In this document: one piece after another, positions 23,739 through 32,196 of the stretch | Layout of the letters: each line of letters starts with the position of its first letter | Position numbering within the stretch: the first letter of the stretch is position 1 | Origin: Clostridiales bacterium UBA1758 | GTDB taxonomy: Bacteria; Bacillota; Clostridia; Oscillospirales; UBA1758 | Assembly (NCBI GenBank): GCA_002315595.1 | Contig: DCHG01000062.1 | Location: 8,127 to 72,126 of the forward strand | Length of the DNA: 64,000 nucleotides | Direction: 5' to 3' | Notes under the pieces: model-generated | The model's database searches: none | The model's input: the letters and a program-made list of their open reading frames with translations, nothing else | Told to the model about the DNA's origin: nothing | Made by a program: the position numbers and the translations under genes

Positions 23739-25229
23739 ATGACTCAAATCACGGCAATCTGCGCACTATTACTGTTCATTGTCAGTATGCTTGCGATCGG
23801 AATCGCAAGTTCCCGTCGGACGAAAAATTTATCCGGATTTCTTCTCGGCAGCAGGAGTATCGGGCCCTGGTTATCGGCTTTCGCCTACGGGACCTCGTAT
23901 TTTTCTGCTGTTATTTTTATTGGTTACGCCGGAAAGACCGGTTGGCAGGTCGGAATCGGCGGAATTTGGATTGGCATCGGCAATGCGATCCTCGGCAGTC
24001 TTCTTGCATGGAAACTTTTGGCGATCAGAACCCGCAAAATGACGCGCCGGTTGAATTCAGCCACCATGCCGGATTTCTTCGGTTCTCGCTATGACAGTAC
24101 ACTGCTGAAAAAACTCAGTGCGCTCATCATTTTCATCTTTCTCGTCCCATACTCCGCGTCGGTCTATATGGGGCTCGGCTATCTTTTCAGTGCGATCTTC
24201 CCCGGCATCTCGTACACATGGTTTATGCTGATCATCGCGGTACTGACCGCGGTCTATCTCGTCCTCGGTGGCTACCTCGCAAGCGTCATGACCTCCTTTG
24301 TGCAGGGACTGATTATGATCGTCGGCGTGGTGCTTCTCGTCGGATGTATTCTTTCCTCCCCGTCCGTCGGCGGACTTTCGGCAGGTCTGGAACGCCTTTC
24401 GTCGCTTGACGGCGGAAGTGACCTTGTCAATCTTTTCGGCGGATCAAATTGGAAGACACTGATGTGGATGGTTATGCTGACCAGTTTCGGCACTTGGGGA
24501 CTTCCGCAGATGATCCAAAAATTCTACACCATCAAAGACGAGCGTTCGATCAAATCCGCGACCGTAATCTCCTCTGCGTTTGCCGCCCTCATCGGCATCG
24601 GTGCGTACTTTGTCGGCTCATTCGGCCGTTTGATCCTCAATAACGAACTTCCCGCAGAAGGCTACGACAAGGTCGTGCCGGATATGCTGGTCAAAGCACT
24701 CGGCGGTGGACTTTTCACGAATATTGTCCTTTCGCTGATTCTGTTGCTGATCCTTTCCGCGTCGATGTCCACGCTGTCCTCGGTTGTTTTGACATCCGCA
24801 TCGGCGGTCACCGTCGATCTGATGAACAAGGGCAAAAGCGTCACCGCAATGCGCATTATGTGCATCATTTTCGTGACGCTCTCCTTCTTGTTCTCGGTGT
24901 TCAAGGTCAGTTTCATCATCAGCCTGATGTCGTTCTCTTGGGGCGTCGTTTCCGGCTCCTTCATCGGTCCGTACATCTGGGGGCTTTATTCCAAAAAAAC
25001 GACGCGTGCCGGCGCCCTTGCGGGCGTGATCTCCGGGCCGGTCGTGGTGCTTGTCATCACACTGATCTATACTTTCCGTTCGGGCTTTGCTTCCGCACAA
25101 GCCGCATCCCCGATGGCGGGTTTCATTGCGATGGCGGTTTCGATCGCAATCGTTCCGATCGTCAGTTCTTTCACCGAAAAACTTCCGAATTCCACCGTTT
25201 CCGCCGCATTTGACGCGGAAATTGAATAA
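23739..25229 (+). CDS. Sodium:solute symporter (SSS family)
   Basis: This 496-residue permease has about 13 membrane helices and family motifs at the N-terminus (NLSGFLLGSRSIGPWLSAFAYGTSYFSAV) and in the LSASMSTLSSVVLTSAS helix, which lines the sodium site in this family. SSS proteins take up sugars, amino acids, carboxylates or vitamins with Na+. Its place as first gene before iorAB-paaK makes an aromatic acid or aryl-pyruvate a reasonable substrate guess. The start has AAGGATGG upstream; iorA follows after 31 bases. Confidence 0.9.
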   Translation: MTQITAICALLLFIVSMLAIGIASSRRTKNLSGFLLGSRSIGPWLSAFAYGTSYFSAVIFIGYAGKTGWQVGIGGIWIGIGNAILGSLLAWKLLAIRTRKMTRRLNSATMPDFFGSRYDSTLLKKLSALIIFIFLVPYSASVYMGLGYLFSAIFPGISYTWFMLIIAVLTAVYLVLGGYLASVMTSFVQGLIMIVGVVLLVGCILSSPSVGGLSAGLERLSSLDGGSDLVNLFGGSNWKTLMWMVMLTSFGTWGLPQMIQKFYTIKDERSIKSATVISSAFAALIGIGAYFVGSFGRLILNNELPAEGYDKVVPDMLVKALGGGLFTNIVLSLILLLILSASMSTLSSVVLTSASAVTVDLMNKGKSVTAMRIMCIIFVTLSFLFSVFKVSFIISLMSFSWGVVSGSFIGPYIWGLYSKKTTRAGALAGVISGPVVVLVITLIYTFRSGFASAQAASPMAGFIAMAVSIAIVPIVSSFTEKLPNSTVSAAFDAEIE

Positions 25230-25260
25230 AGAATAAACTAAAAAATCAGAGGGTGATTTT

Positions 25261-26991
25261 ATGGAGAAACAGATTCTTCTGGGTAACGCCGCTGTTGCCC
25301 GCGGTTTGTACGAAGCCGGATGCCGTGTCGTGTCCAGTTATCCCGGAACGCCGTCCACGGAAATTTCCGAGGTCGTCGCCGAATATCCCGAAGTCTATGC
25401 CGAATGGGCTCCGAACGAAAAGGTTGCAGTCGAAACCGCACTCGGTGCCGCAGTCGGTGGCGCACGCGCCTTTTCCGCAATGAAACACGTCGGTCTGAAT
25501 GTGGCAGCCGACCCGGTATTTATTACCTCTTACACCGGCATTTCCGCAGGACTTGTCATCGGCGTTGCCGACGATCCGGGAATGCACTCCTCGCAAAACG
25601 AGCAGGATAGTCGTCATTATGCGCGCGCCGCAAAGATCCCGATGCTCGAACCTTCGGACTCGCAGGAATGCAAGGACTTTGCGAAACTTGCCTTTGACCT
25701 TTCCGAAAAGTATGACACCTCCGTATTTCTTCGTCTTTCCACCCGCGTTTCCCATTCGCAGAGTGTTGTCACCATCGAGCCGCGTGTGGAACACGAGATC
25801 GTCGAATATCAAAAAAACGCCCCGAAATATGTTATGATGCCAGGCTATGCCAAGGCGCGTCACATCGTCGTCGAAAAGCGACTCGAAGAACTGACCGAAC
25901 TTGCCGGAAATATCGGTATCAATAAGATTATTCCGGGCTCCAACCGCCTCGGCGTCATTGCCGCTGGTATTTCCTATCAGTACGCACGGGAAGCCTTCGG
26001 TGACGAGGCAAGTTACCTCAAACTCGGTATGGTTTGGCCGATCAATCCCGAACTCGTCAAAAAATTCGCCGCATCTGTCGACCGTGTTGTTGTCGTCGAA
26101 GAAGGCGAAGCCTTTATCGAGGGCATTGTCCGCGCACTTGGCATTGAGGTCACGGGCAAGGACGTCCTGCCGTACTGCGGCGAATACAACCCGATCATGC
26201 TCCGTGAACTGATTGCGGGCGAAAAGGCGGATGCGGATGCTCCCACCGCCGCACCGGCGCGTCCTCCGTTGATGTGCCCCGGTTGCCCGCACCGCGGAAT
26301 TTTCTACACACTGTCGAAAATGAAACTCACGGTTTCCGGCGACATCGGATGCTATACGCTCGGTGCCACACCTCCGCTTCAGGCGATCGATACCACCTAT
26401 TGCATGGGTGCGTCGATTTCGAGCCTGCACGGCATGATCAAGGCGCGTGGCAACGATTTTGCCAAAAAAGCCGTCGCCGTCATCGGTGACTCGACCTTTA
26501 TGCACTCCGGCATGACGGGACTTCTGAACATTGTCTACAATAACACCCCTGCCACTGTCATCATCCTCGACAACAGCATCACCGGCATGACGGGACATCA
26601 GGAAAACCCGGCGACCGGCAAAAATCTCAAAGGCGAGCCTGCCCCGATCCTCGATCTCGAAACACTGGTCAAAGCACTCGGCGTCAAACGCGTCCGCGTC
26701 TGCGATCCGTTCGACCTCAAAGGAAGCGAAGCGGTCATCCGTGAGGAACTGAACGCCGAAGAACCGAGCGTCGTCATCGCAAGACGCCCCTGCGCACTGC
26801 TCAAATCCTTCCAACGCGGTCCGGCGTTTGAGATCAGTGACAAATGCGTCGGCTGTAAACTCTGTATGCGTTGCGGTTGCCCCGCCATTTCGTTTGTTAA
26901 CGGTAAGGCAAAAATCGACGCATCTCTCTGCGTCGGCTGCGGACTTTGCGCAAAACTTTGTCCGACCGGCAATATCGTGGAGGCGAAGTAA
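25261..26991 (+). CDS. iorA: Indolepyruvate:ferredoxin oxidoreductase, alpha subunit
   Basis: This 576-residue subunit binds thiamine diphosphate and converts aryl pyruvates (from Trp, Phe, Tyr) to aryl-acetyl-CoA with ferredoxin as acceptor. Features: an N-terminal pyrimidine-binding domain (GNAAVARGLYEAG, SYPGTPSTEI), the ThDP site GDIGCYTLG (about residue 360) with GDSTFMHSG and NSITGMTGHQENP, and two C-terminal [4Fe-4S] clusters (CVGCKLCMRCGCP and CVGCGLCAKLCPTG). The length is normal. iorB starts one base after its stop. Confidence 0.96.
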   Translation: MEKQILLGNAAVARGLYEAGCRVVSSYPGTPSTEISEVVAEYPEVYAEWAPNEKVAVETALGAAVGGARAFSAMKHVGLNVAADPVFITSYTGISAGLVIGVADDPGMHSSQNEQDSRHYARAAKIPMLEPSDSQECKDFAKLAFDLSEKYDTSVFLRLSTRVSHSQSVVTIEPRVEHEIVEYQKNAPKYVMMPGYAKARHIVVEKRLEELTELAGNIGINKIIPGSNRLGVIAAGISYQYAREAFGDEASYLKLGMVWPINPELVKKFAASVDRVVVVEEGEAFIEGIVRALGIEVTGKDVLPYCGEYNPIMLRELIAGEKADADAPTAAPARPPLMCPGCPHRGIFYTLSKMKLTVSGDIGCYTLGATPPLQAIDTTYCMGASISSLHGMIKARGNDFAKKAVAVIGDSTFMHSGMTGLLNIVYNNTPATVIILDNSITGMTGHQENPATGKNLKGEPAPILDLETLVKALGVKRVRVCDPFDLKGSEAVIREELNAEEPSVVIARRPCALLKSFQRGPAFEISDKCVGCKLCMRCGCPAISFVNGKAKIDASLCVGCGLCAKLCPTGNIVEAK

Positions 26992-26992
26992 G

Positions 26993-27592
26993 ATGAAAAA
27001 CGAAAAGGTTACAAATATTCTCATCGTCGGTGTCGGCGGTCAGGGTTCCCTGCTCGCCAGCCGAATTATCGGCGCACTGTACATAAATCGCAATATTGAG
27101 GTTAAAATAAGTGAAGTCCACGGAATGTCGCAGCGCGGCGGCAGTGTTGTCACCCACGTCCGCGCAGGTGACGGCGTTGCTTCGCCGATTGTCGCCCCCG
27201 GTGAAGCCGACATTCTCATTTCCTTTGAGGAACTGGAATCCCTCCGTTGGGCGCACTATCTCCGCAAAGGCGGTTCCGCCGCCGTTTCGACGCAGACCAT
27301 TCCGCCCGCATCCGTTCTTTCCGGTGCCGTTGCGTACCCGGAAGGAATCGTCGATGAACTGAAAACCCGTGGAATTCGTCTTGCCGCCTTTGATGCGCTT
27401 GCCGCCGCCGTTTCCGCCGGTACCGCAAAGGCCGCAAATGTGGCACTTCTCGGTGCGGCGTCCGTGTTTTTTGACTTTACCGAGGAAGAATGGCTGAAAG
27501 CCCTCTCCGAATGTGTCAAGCCGAAATTCCTTGAACTCAACATCGCCGCCTTCAAGGCCGGTGAAGCCGCGGCGAAGGAGGCCGTCAAGTAA
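26993..27592 (+). CDS. iorB: Indolepyruvate:ferredoxin oxidoreductase, beta subunit
   Basis: This 199-residue gamma-type domain protein pairs with IorA. Motifs: [19 protein letters not shown] at the N-terminus, [17 protein letters not shown] and [11 protein letters not shown]. The ATG at 26993 follows the iorA stop directly; an in-frame extension to 26828 would overlap iorA's ferredoxin domain. The paaK ribosome site lies in its last codons. Confidence 0.95.
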   Translation: MKNEKVTNILIVGVGGQGSLLASRIIGALYINRNIEVKISEVHGMSQRGGSVVTHVRAGDGVASPIVAPGEADILISFEELESLRWAHYLRKGGSAAVSTQTIPPASVLSGAVAYPEGIVDELKTRGIRLAAFDALAAAVSAGTAKAANVALLGAASVFFDFTEEEWLKALSECVKPKFLELNIAAFKAGEAAAKEAVK

Positions 27593-27593
27593 T

Positions 27594-28892
27594 ATGTGGA
27601 ACGAAAAATGCGAGGCAATGTCCCGCGATGAAATGACAACTCTTCAAGGGGAGCGTCTCGTAAAAACCGTCCGCAGAGTTTACGACAACACGCCCGCTTA
27701 TCGTGCGAAGATGGACGAGATCGGCGTCAAGCCCGAGGATATTCGTTCCCGCGAAGACCTCGTCAAACTTCCTTTCACCGTCAAAACCGACCTGCGCGAC
27801 AATTACCCGTTCGGGATGTTCGCCTGCCCGCGTACCGACATCGTGCGTATACATGCGTCCTCCGGCACCACGGGCAAGCAGACGGTCGTCGGCTATACGC
27901 GCAGCGACCTTGAAAACTGGAGCGAAGTCGTTGCGCGTGCCTACACCGCGGCAGGTGCAACGAAGGATTCCGTCATCCATATTTCCTATGGTTACGGCTT
28001 GTTCACCGGCGGTCTCGGCGCACATTACGGCTCCGAACGCGTCGGGGCAACCACCGTCCCCGTGTCCGTCGGCAACACCAAGCGTCAGATCCAGTCGCTG
28101 ATCGACTTCGGCGCGACTATGATCTGCTGTACGCCATCGTACGCCATCCACCTTGCCGAAACCATTGACGAAATGGGCATCGACAAATCCCTGCTCAAAC
28201 TCCGTAGCGGTTGTTTCGGTGCCGAACCGTGGACGGAAGAAATGCGTAAGCAGATCGAAGCGGGCTTAAATCTTTCCGCCTTCGATATCTACGGCCTGTC
28301 CGAGATCATGGGTCCCGGTGTGGCATTTGAATGTCCCGCAAAAAAAGGTCTGCACATCAACGAAGACCATTTTATCCCCGAAATTCTCGATCCCGATACG
28401 GGGCTTCCCGTCCCCGACGGCGACGAAGGCGAATTGACCTTCACCTGTATCACAAAAGAGGCTCTACCGCTGATCCGTTATCGCACGCACGACATCGCCC
28501 GCCTTATTCCCGGTAAATGCGAATGTGGGCGCACGCTGATTCGAATGAGTAAGCCCGTCGGACGTACGGACGATATGCTCATCATCCGCGGTGTCAATGT
28601 CTTCCCGTCCCAGGTCGAAAGCGTGCTTCTCGGCATCAACGGCGCGGCAGGCGCACATTTCCAACTTGTCGTTGACCGTCAGGGAAGCCTTGATACGCTT
28701 GAAATCCGTGTCGAGATGAGTCCCGAATTCTTCTCCGATGAAGTCCGCGAAATTGCCGCACTCGAACGCCGTATCCGCCGTGAGGTGGAAAGCGTCCTCG
28801 GTATCGCGGCACAAATTCGTCTTGTCGAACCGAAAAGTCTTGAACGCACGGACGGCAAAGCAAAACGCGTTGTCGACCTGCGCAAACTGTAA
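27594..28892 (+). CDS. paaK: Phenylacetate-CoA ligase
   Basis: This 432-residue AMP-forming ligase of the PaaK group has the P-loop SSGTTGK (about 87-93), [11 protein letters not shown], the [15 protein letters not shown] motif and the C-terminal [20 protein letters not shown]. Next to iorAB it may run in reverse, making ATP from aryl-acetyl-CoA, giving free aryl-acetates and energy during aromatic amino-acid fermentation. That direction is inferred from the neighbourhood. Confidence 0.93.
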   Translation: MWNEKCEAMSRDEMTTLQGERLVKTVRRVYDNTPAYRAKMDEIGVKPEDIRSREDLVKLPFTVKTDLRDNYPFGMFACPRTDIVRIHASSGTTGKQTVVGYTRSDLENWSEVVARAYTAAGATKDSVIHISYGYGLFTGGLGAHYGSERVGATTVPVSVGNTKRQIQSLIDFGATMICCTPSYAIHLAETIDEMGIDKSLLKLRSGCFGAEPWTEEMRKQIEAGLNLSAFDIYGLSEIMGPGVAFECPAKKGLHINEDHFIPEILDPDTGLPVPDGDEGELTFTCITKEALPLIRYRTHDIARLIPGKCECGRTLIRMSKPVGRTDDMLIIRGVNVFPSQVESVLLGINGAAGAHFQLVVDRQGSLDTLEIRVEMSPEFFSDEVREIAALERRIRREVESVLGIAAQIRLVEPKSLERTDGKAKRVVDLRKL

Positions 28893-28919
28893 TCGGGTTT
28901 TCGAGGAAAGGAAGTCAAT

Positions 28920-29339
28920 ATGTATATCACACAAATCTCCGTCTTTATCGAAAACAAGCCCGGCCGTCTGTGTGAAGTGACTGAACTGCTGAGCAATCAC
29001 CATATCGACCTGCGCGCGATGTGTTTGGCGGACACCGCCGATTTCGGGATTCTTCGTATTATCGTCAACGATCCCGATACCGTCGTGGAAATCCTGCGAA
29101 ACGCCGGTCTGACTGTTCGTTTGACAAAAGTCTTGGGCGTCGCCCTTCCCGATCATCCGGGTGCGTTGTCATCCGTTCTCACCGTTCTGCGTGATTCTGG
29201 AATTGCCGTCGAATACGCCTACGCCTTCATCGCCCGTGTCGAAAGCCGCGCAAGCGTCATTTTGAAAGTCGGATCCATCGAAGCCGCCGCTTCGGCGTTG
29301 GAGCAGGCAAATGTCACGCTTCTCGGCACAATCGAATGA
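28920..29339 (+). CDS. Tandem ACT-domain protein of the iorAB-paaK cluster
   Basis: This 139-residue protein has two ACT domains (YITQISVFIENKPGRLCEV at 2-20; VALPDHPGALSSVL around 77-90) and no catalytic part. ACT domains bind amino acids; proteins of this kind regularly accompany paaK and iorA in anaerobes, probably as an aromatic amino-acid sensor. It has an AAAGGAAG site. It is the last gene of the unit; the next gene has its own promoter. Confidence 0.9.
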   Translation: MYITQISVFIENKPGRLCEVTELLSNHHIDLRAMCLADTADFGILRIIVNDPDTVVEILRNAGLTVRLTKVLGVALPDHPGALSSVLTVLRDSGIAVEYAYAFIARVESRASVILKVGSIEAAASALEQANVTLLGTIE

Positions 29340-29347
29340 TTTTTGTC

Positions 29348-29376
29348 TTGAAAAACGCGGAAAAAGAGTCTATTAT
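29348..29376 (+). promoter_or_regulatory. Promoter of the CofE-like gene unit
   Basis: TTGAAA (29348-29353), 17-base spacer, TATTAT (29371-29376). It starts 9 bases after the stop of the ACT gene and lies about 55 bases before the start at 29431. Confidence 0.7.
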
Positions 29377-29430
29377 ATAACTTGTCTGAATTTGATCAAG
29401 TGCCCGTTTCGGGACGAATAGGAGTTTACG

Positions 29431-30123
29431 ATGGATACTTATCAGGCCAATCCCGAAAAAAAACTGAATATTACCGTCAACGGCATCGAATGGATGCGAA
29501 TCCCCGTCCGTACCCATGTCATCGGCGAAAATGACAATATCTGCGAGGTCGCGGCAAAATATCCCGCCCCGCTGATGCAGGACGGCGACCTTCTTTTCAT
29601 TTCCGAAAAATGTGTCGCCTGCACGCAAAAGCGCGCCATTCCGATGAAAGACATCAAGCCACGCAAACTTGCGGTATTTCTTTCGCACTATGTTTACAAA
29701 TCCCCTTACGGCATCGGTCTCGGCATCCCGGAAACCATGGAAATGGCTCTTCGGGAATGCGGTGTGCCGCGTATTCTTTTCGCTGCAGCGATCAGCGTAA
29801 TCGGCAAAATTCTCGGCAAACGCGGTTGGTTCTATGATGTTGCGGGTTACCGTGCAAAAAGCATCGACGGTCCGACCAAAAACACCATTCCGCCGTACAA
29901 CGAATATGTCGTTCTCGGTCCGATCAACCCCGACAAGATCGCGGGCGAAATTTCCGCAAAGATCGGTCACCCGGTCGCCATCGTCGACGCAAATGACTTC
30001 AATGTCGATATTCTCGGTGCGTCTCAGGGCGTTGACCGCGCCTTTGTTGCCGCCGCGATCAAGGATAACCCCCTCGGTCAGAGCCATCAGCAGACTCCGA
30101 TGGGCATTTTGAGAAAAGCATGA
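29431..30123 (+). CDS. CofE-like (F420-0:gamma-glutamyl ligase fold) protein
   Basis: This 230-residue protein resembles the N-terminal/core domain of coenzyme F420-0:gamma-glutamyl ligase: IPVRTHVIGENDNI, DGDLLFISEKCVA (DGD...SEK pattern), LGPINPDKIAGEIS and VAIVDANDFNVDILG. Clostridia carry such proteins without known F420 synthesis, and none of the other cof genes is in view, so the true acceptor of the amino acid is unknown. Start with AGGAG 7 bases upstream. It overlaps the next gene by 4 bases (ATGA). Confidence 0.75.
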   Translation: MDTYQANPEKKLNITVNGIEWMRIPVRTHVIGENDNICEVAAKYPAPLMQDGDLLFISEKCVACTQKRAIPMKDIKPRKLAVFLSHYVYKSPYGIGLGIPETMEMALRECGVPRILFAAAISVIGKILGKRGWFYDVAGYRAKSIDGPTKNTIPPYNEYVVLGPINPDKIAGEISAKIGHPVAIVDANDFNVDILGASQGVDRAFVAAAIKDNPLGQSHQQTPMGILRKA

Positions 30124-31352
30124 CAAAAGATTTCACCAAACTTGCCGCGGCCGCAGAAACCGCGGCTTCCGCGCGTTTTGCGGAAATTGACCGCATTGCG
30201 GAAGAAAACACGCTCCGCGTACTGGACGCCTTCCGCCGCAATCGCGTTTCCGATTCACTGTTTTCCGGCACGACCGGCTATGGCTATGACGACGCCGGTC
30301 GTGACACGCTCGACAGGATTTTTGCCGAACTTTTCGGTGCGGAAGACGCCCTCGTCCGCACGGGATTCGTCAACGGAACGCACGCGATCACCTGCTCTTT
30401 ATTTGCCGCTGCCGTCCCGGGAAAGGACATTCTTTCACTGACGGGACTTCCGTATGATACCCTTCGTACGGTCATCGGTATTGCGGGCGACGCGCCCGGC
30501 TCATTGAAAGAATACGGTGTCGGATTTCGTTCCATTCCACTCGGTGAAGGTGAGCAATACTACCGTTCCATCACCGAAGCCGTTTCCAAGGGTGGACTTT
30601 GTTGTGCCGCAATCCAGCGTTCCCGCGGCTATGAAACCCGTCGTGCGCTATCCGTCGGAGAGATCGAAAAAATGATCGCCGCCGTCCGTATGGCGAACAA
30701 GGATCTTCCGATCATCATTGACAACTGCTACGGCGAATTCACCGAAACCCGCGAGCCGACTCATGTCGGTGCAACACTGATTGCAGGCTCGTTGATCAAA
30801 AATCCCGGTGGCGGACTTGCCCCGACGGGCGGTTATATCGCGGGGGATGCGAAATTCGTTGAACGAGCCGCGGCTCGTCTGACCTGCCCCGGAATCGGCC
30901 GTGAATGCGGAAGTACCAACGGCATGAACCGCGCACTGTATCAAGGACTTTTTCTTGCACCGCATACCACGGCACAGGCGATCAAGACCTCTGTTTTCGC
31001 CGCTTATATCTGCGATATGCTCGGTTTCGATGTTTTCCCGAAACCGGACGATCCCAGATGCGATATTATTCAGACAATTCAATTTCATGATCCCGATAAA
31101 CTTCTCGCTTTCTGTCGCGGAATTCAGTCCGCCTCCCCGGTGGATGCACACCTCACGCCGGAGCCGTGGGAAATGCCCGGTTACGATTGCCCCGTGGTCA
31201 TGGCGGCGGGGACTTTTATTCAAGGTTCTTCGATCGAACTTTCCGCCGACGCACCGATGCGTGAGCCGTACACCGTGTATATTCAGGGCGGTCTGACCTA
31301 TGAATCGGGCAAGGCGGGCATTCTCAACGCACTGAAAGCGATGGATGAATGA
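30120..31352 (+). CDS. Methionine gamma-lyase-like PLP enzyme (YnbB/'aluminium resistance' family)
   Basis: This 410-residue fold-type I PLP-dependent protein belongs to the Met_gamma_lyase family named from YnbB. The likely PLP lysine is in GSLIKNPGGGLAPTGGY near residue 227; IIDNCYGEF supplies the Asp that binds the pyridine nitrogen, and FSGTTGYGYDDAGRDTLDRIF is a strong family signature. The reaction is not established for the family. Translationally coupled at both ends (ATGA overlaps), so it works with the CofE-like and flavodoxin-like partners or is at least co-expressed. Confidence 0.88.
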   Translation: MTKDFTKLAAAAETAASARFAEIDRIAEENTLRVLDAFRRNRVSDSLFSGTTGYGYDDAGRDTLDRIFAELFGAEDALVRTGFVNGTHAITCSLFAAAVPGKDILSLTGLPYDTLRTVIGIAGDAPGSLKEYGVGFRSIPLGEGEQYYRSITEAVSKGGLCCAAIQRSRGYETRRALSVGEIEKMIAAVRMANKDLPIIIDNCYGEFTETREPTHVGATLIAGSLIKNPGGGLAPTGGYIAGDAKFVERAAARLTCPGIGRECGSTNGMNRALYQGLFLAPHTTAQAIKTSVFAAYICDMLGFDVFPKPDDPRCDIIQTIQFHDPDKLLAFCRGIQSASPVDAHLTPEPWEMPGYDCPVVMAAGTFIQGSSIELSADAPMREPYTVYIQGGLTYESGKAGILNALKAMDE

Positions 31353-31915
31353 TGACTCTTTACATCAACGCCTGCGTGCGTCCCAAATCCAGAACGAACC
31401 GTCTTGCTCACGCACTGCTTGACCGCTTGGGCGATTTTGATGAAATCAGACTCGACGGTCTTCGGTTGGAACCGATGACGGCGGAGCGTCTTGCGCTCCG
31501 TACCGAACTGATGACAAAGGGCGATTTTTCCGATCCAATCTTCGATCAGGCGAAAAAGTTCGCTTCCGCGGAACATATCGTTATCGCCGCCCCTTTTTGG
31601 GATCTTTCCTTTCCCGCAGAATTGAAAACCTATATCGAAAACATTTTTGTTGTCGGTCTGACCTCGGTTTATGACGAAAACGGCGTACCGCACGGTCTTT
31701 GTAAGGCAAAAAAACTATGGTATGTCACGACTGCGGGCGGGTATTTTGATCCGCGTTTCGGGTACGATTACATTAAAGAACTCGTCGGACATTATTTCGG
31801 GATTTCGGATACCGAACTGATCTATGCCGAATGTCTTGACCTTATCGGAAAAGACGCAGAATTCATTTTGTCCGAAACAATCAAAAACAAAATTGATGAC
31901 AAATCGTTTTTTTGA
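31349..31915 (+). CDS. Flavodoxin-2 family NAD(P)H-dependent oxidoreductase (AzoR-like)
   Basis: This 188-residue flavoprotein-type enzyme has the N-terminal YINACVRPKSRTNRLA phosphate loop, the IAAPFWDLSFPAELKTYIE segment of FMN-dependent azoreductases/quinone reductases and TTAGGYFDP. It probably reduces quinones or azo compounds with NAD(P)H. The start overlaps the previous stop. The stop is immediately followed by the consensus promoter of the valS leader. Confidence 0.85.
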   Translation: MMTLYINACVRPKSRTNRLAHALLDRLGDFDEIRLDGLRLEPMTAERLALRTELMTKGDFSDPIFDQAKKFASAEHIVIAAPFWDLSFPAELKTYIENIFVVGLTSVYDENGVPHGLCKAKKLWYVTTAGGYFDPRFGYDYIKELVGHYFGISDTELIYAECLDLIGKDAEFILSETIKNKIDDKSFF

Positions 31916-31944
31916 TTGACAAATCGCGATATTTTCAGTATAAT
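31916..31944 (+). promoter_or_regulatory. Consensus sigma-A promoter of the valS T-box unit
   Basis: TTGACA (31916-31921), exactly 17 bases, TATAAT (31939-31944): both hexamers are perfect matches. It begins at the base after the preceding stop codon. Confidence 0.92.
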
Positions 31945-31950
31945 TGTGGA

Positions 31951-32175
31951 ACAAAAGCTATGACGAAGACAACGCCGTCGCAGAACACTTTTCAGAGAGT
32001 CGGGGATGCTGTGAGCCCGGCAGGTGAAGACGGAACGGTCACTTCCGAGCCCATCGGGGATAACCCGATGCGTCCGCGCACGTTAAGCGCATACGAGAGG
32101 GCTCTTTTTTAGAGTCAACTTGGGTGGTACCACGGTATTTTTTCGCCGTCCCAAATTCGGGACGGCGTTTTTTTA
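31951..32175 (+). promoter_or_regulatory. T-box riboswitch, valine-specific, upstream of valS
   Basis: The leader has the conserved T-box sequence TGGGTGGTACCACGG (32121-32135), a long stem I region before it and a terminator after it (32144-32174). In the 3' side of stem I, GTC at 32038-32040 followed by a purine is a fitting specifier codon for valine, in line with the downstream valS; that assignment is inference from position. Uncharged tRNA-Val should stabilise the antiterminator and allow transcription. Confidence 0.93.
32144..32174 (+). terminator. Terminator of the valS T-box
   Basis: A 9-base-pair stem CGCCGTCCC/GGGACGGCG with loop AAATTC and a run of seven T. The T-box sequence overlaps the upstream part as expected for the competing antiterminator. 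Confidence 0.93.
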
Positions 32176-32196
32176 TTATAATTTAGGAGTGTTACT

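Noticed and set aside
25246..27024. 592-codon minus-strand open frame opposite iorA
   Set aside because: Shadow of iorA, whose ThDP and ferredoxin motifs are unmistakable; no signal on the minus strand.
28838..28850. Spo0A box in paaK
   Set aside because: The 8-mer TTGTCGAA occurs inside the coding region in codon context with no promoter elements; taken as chance, and as a caution for the site near spoIIA.
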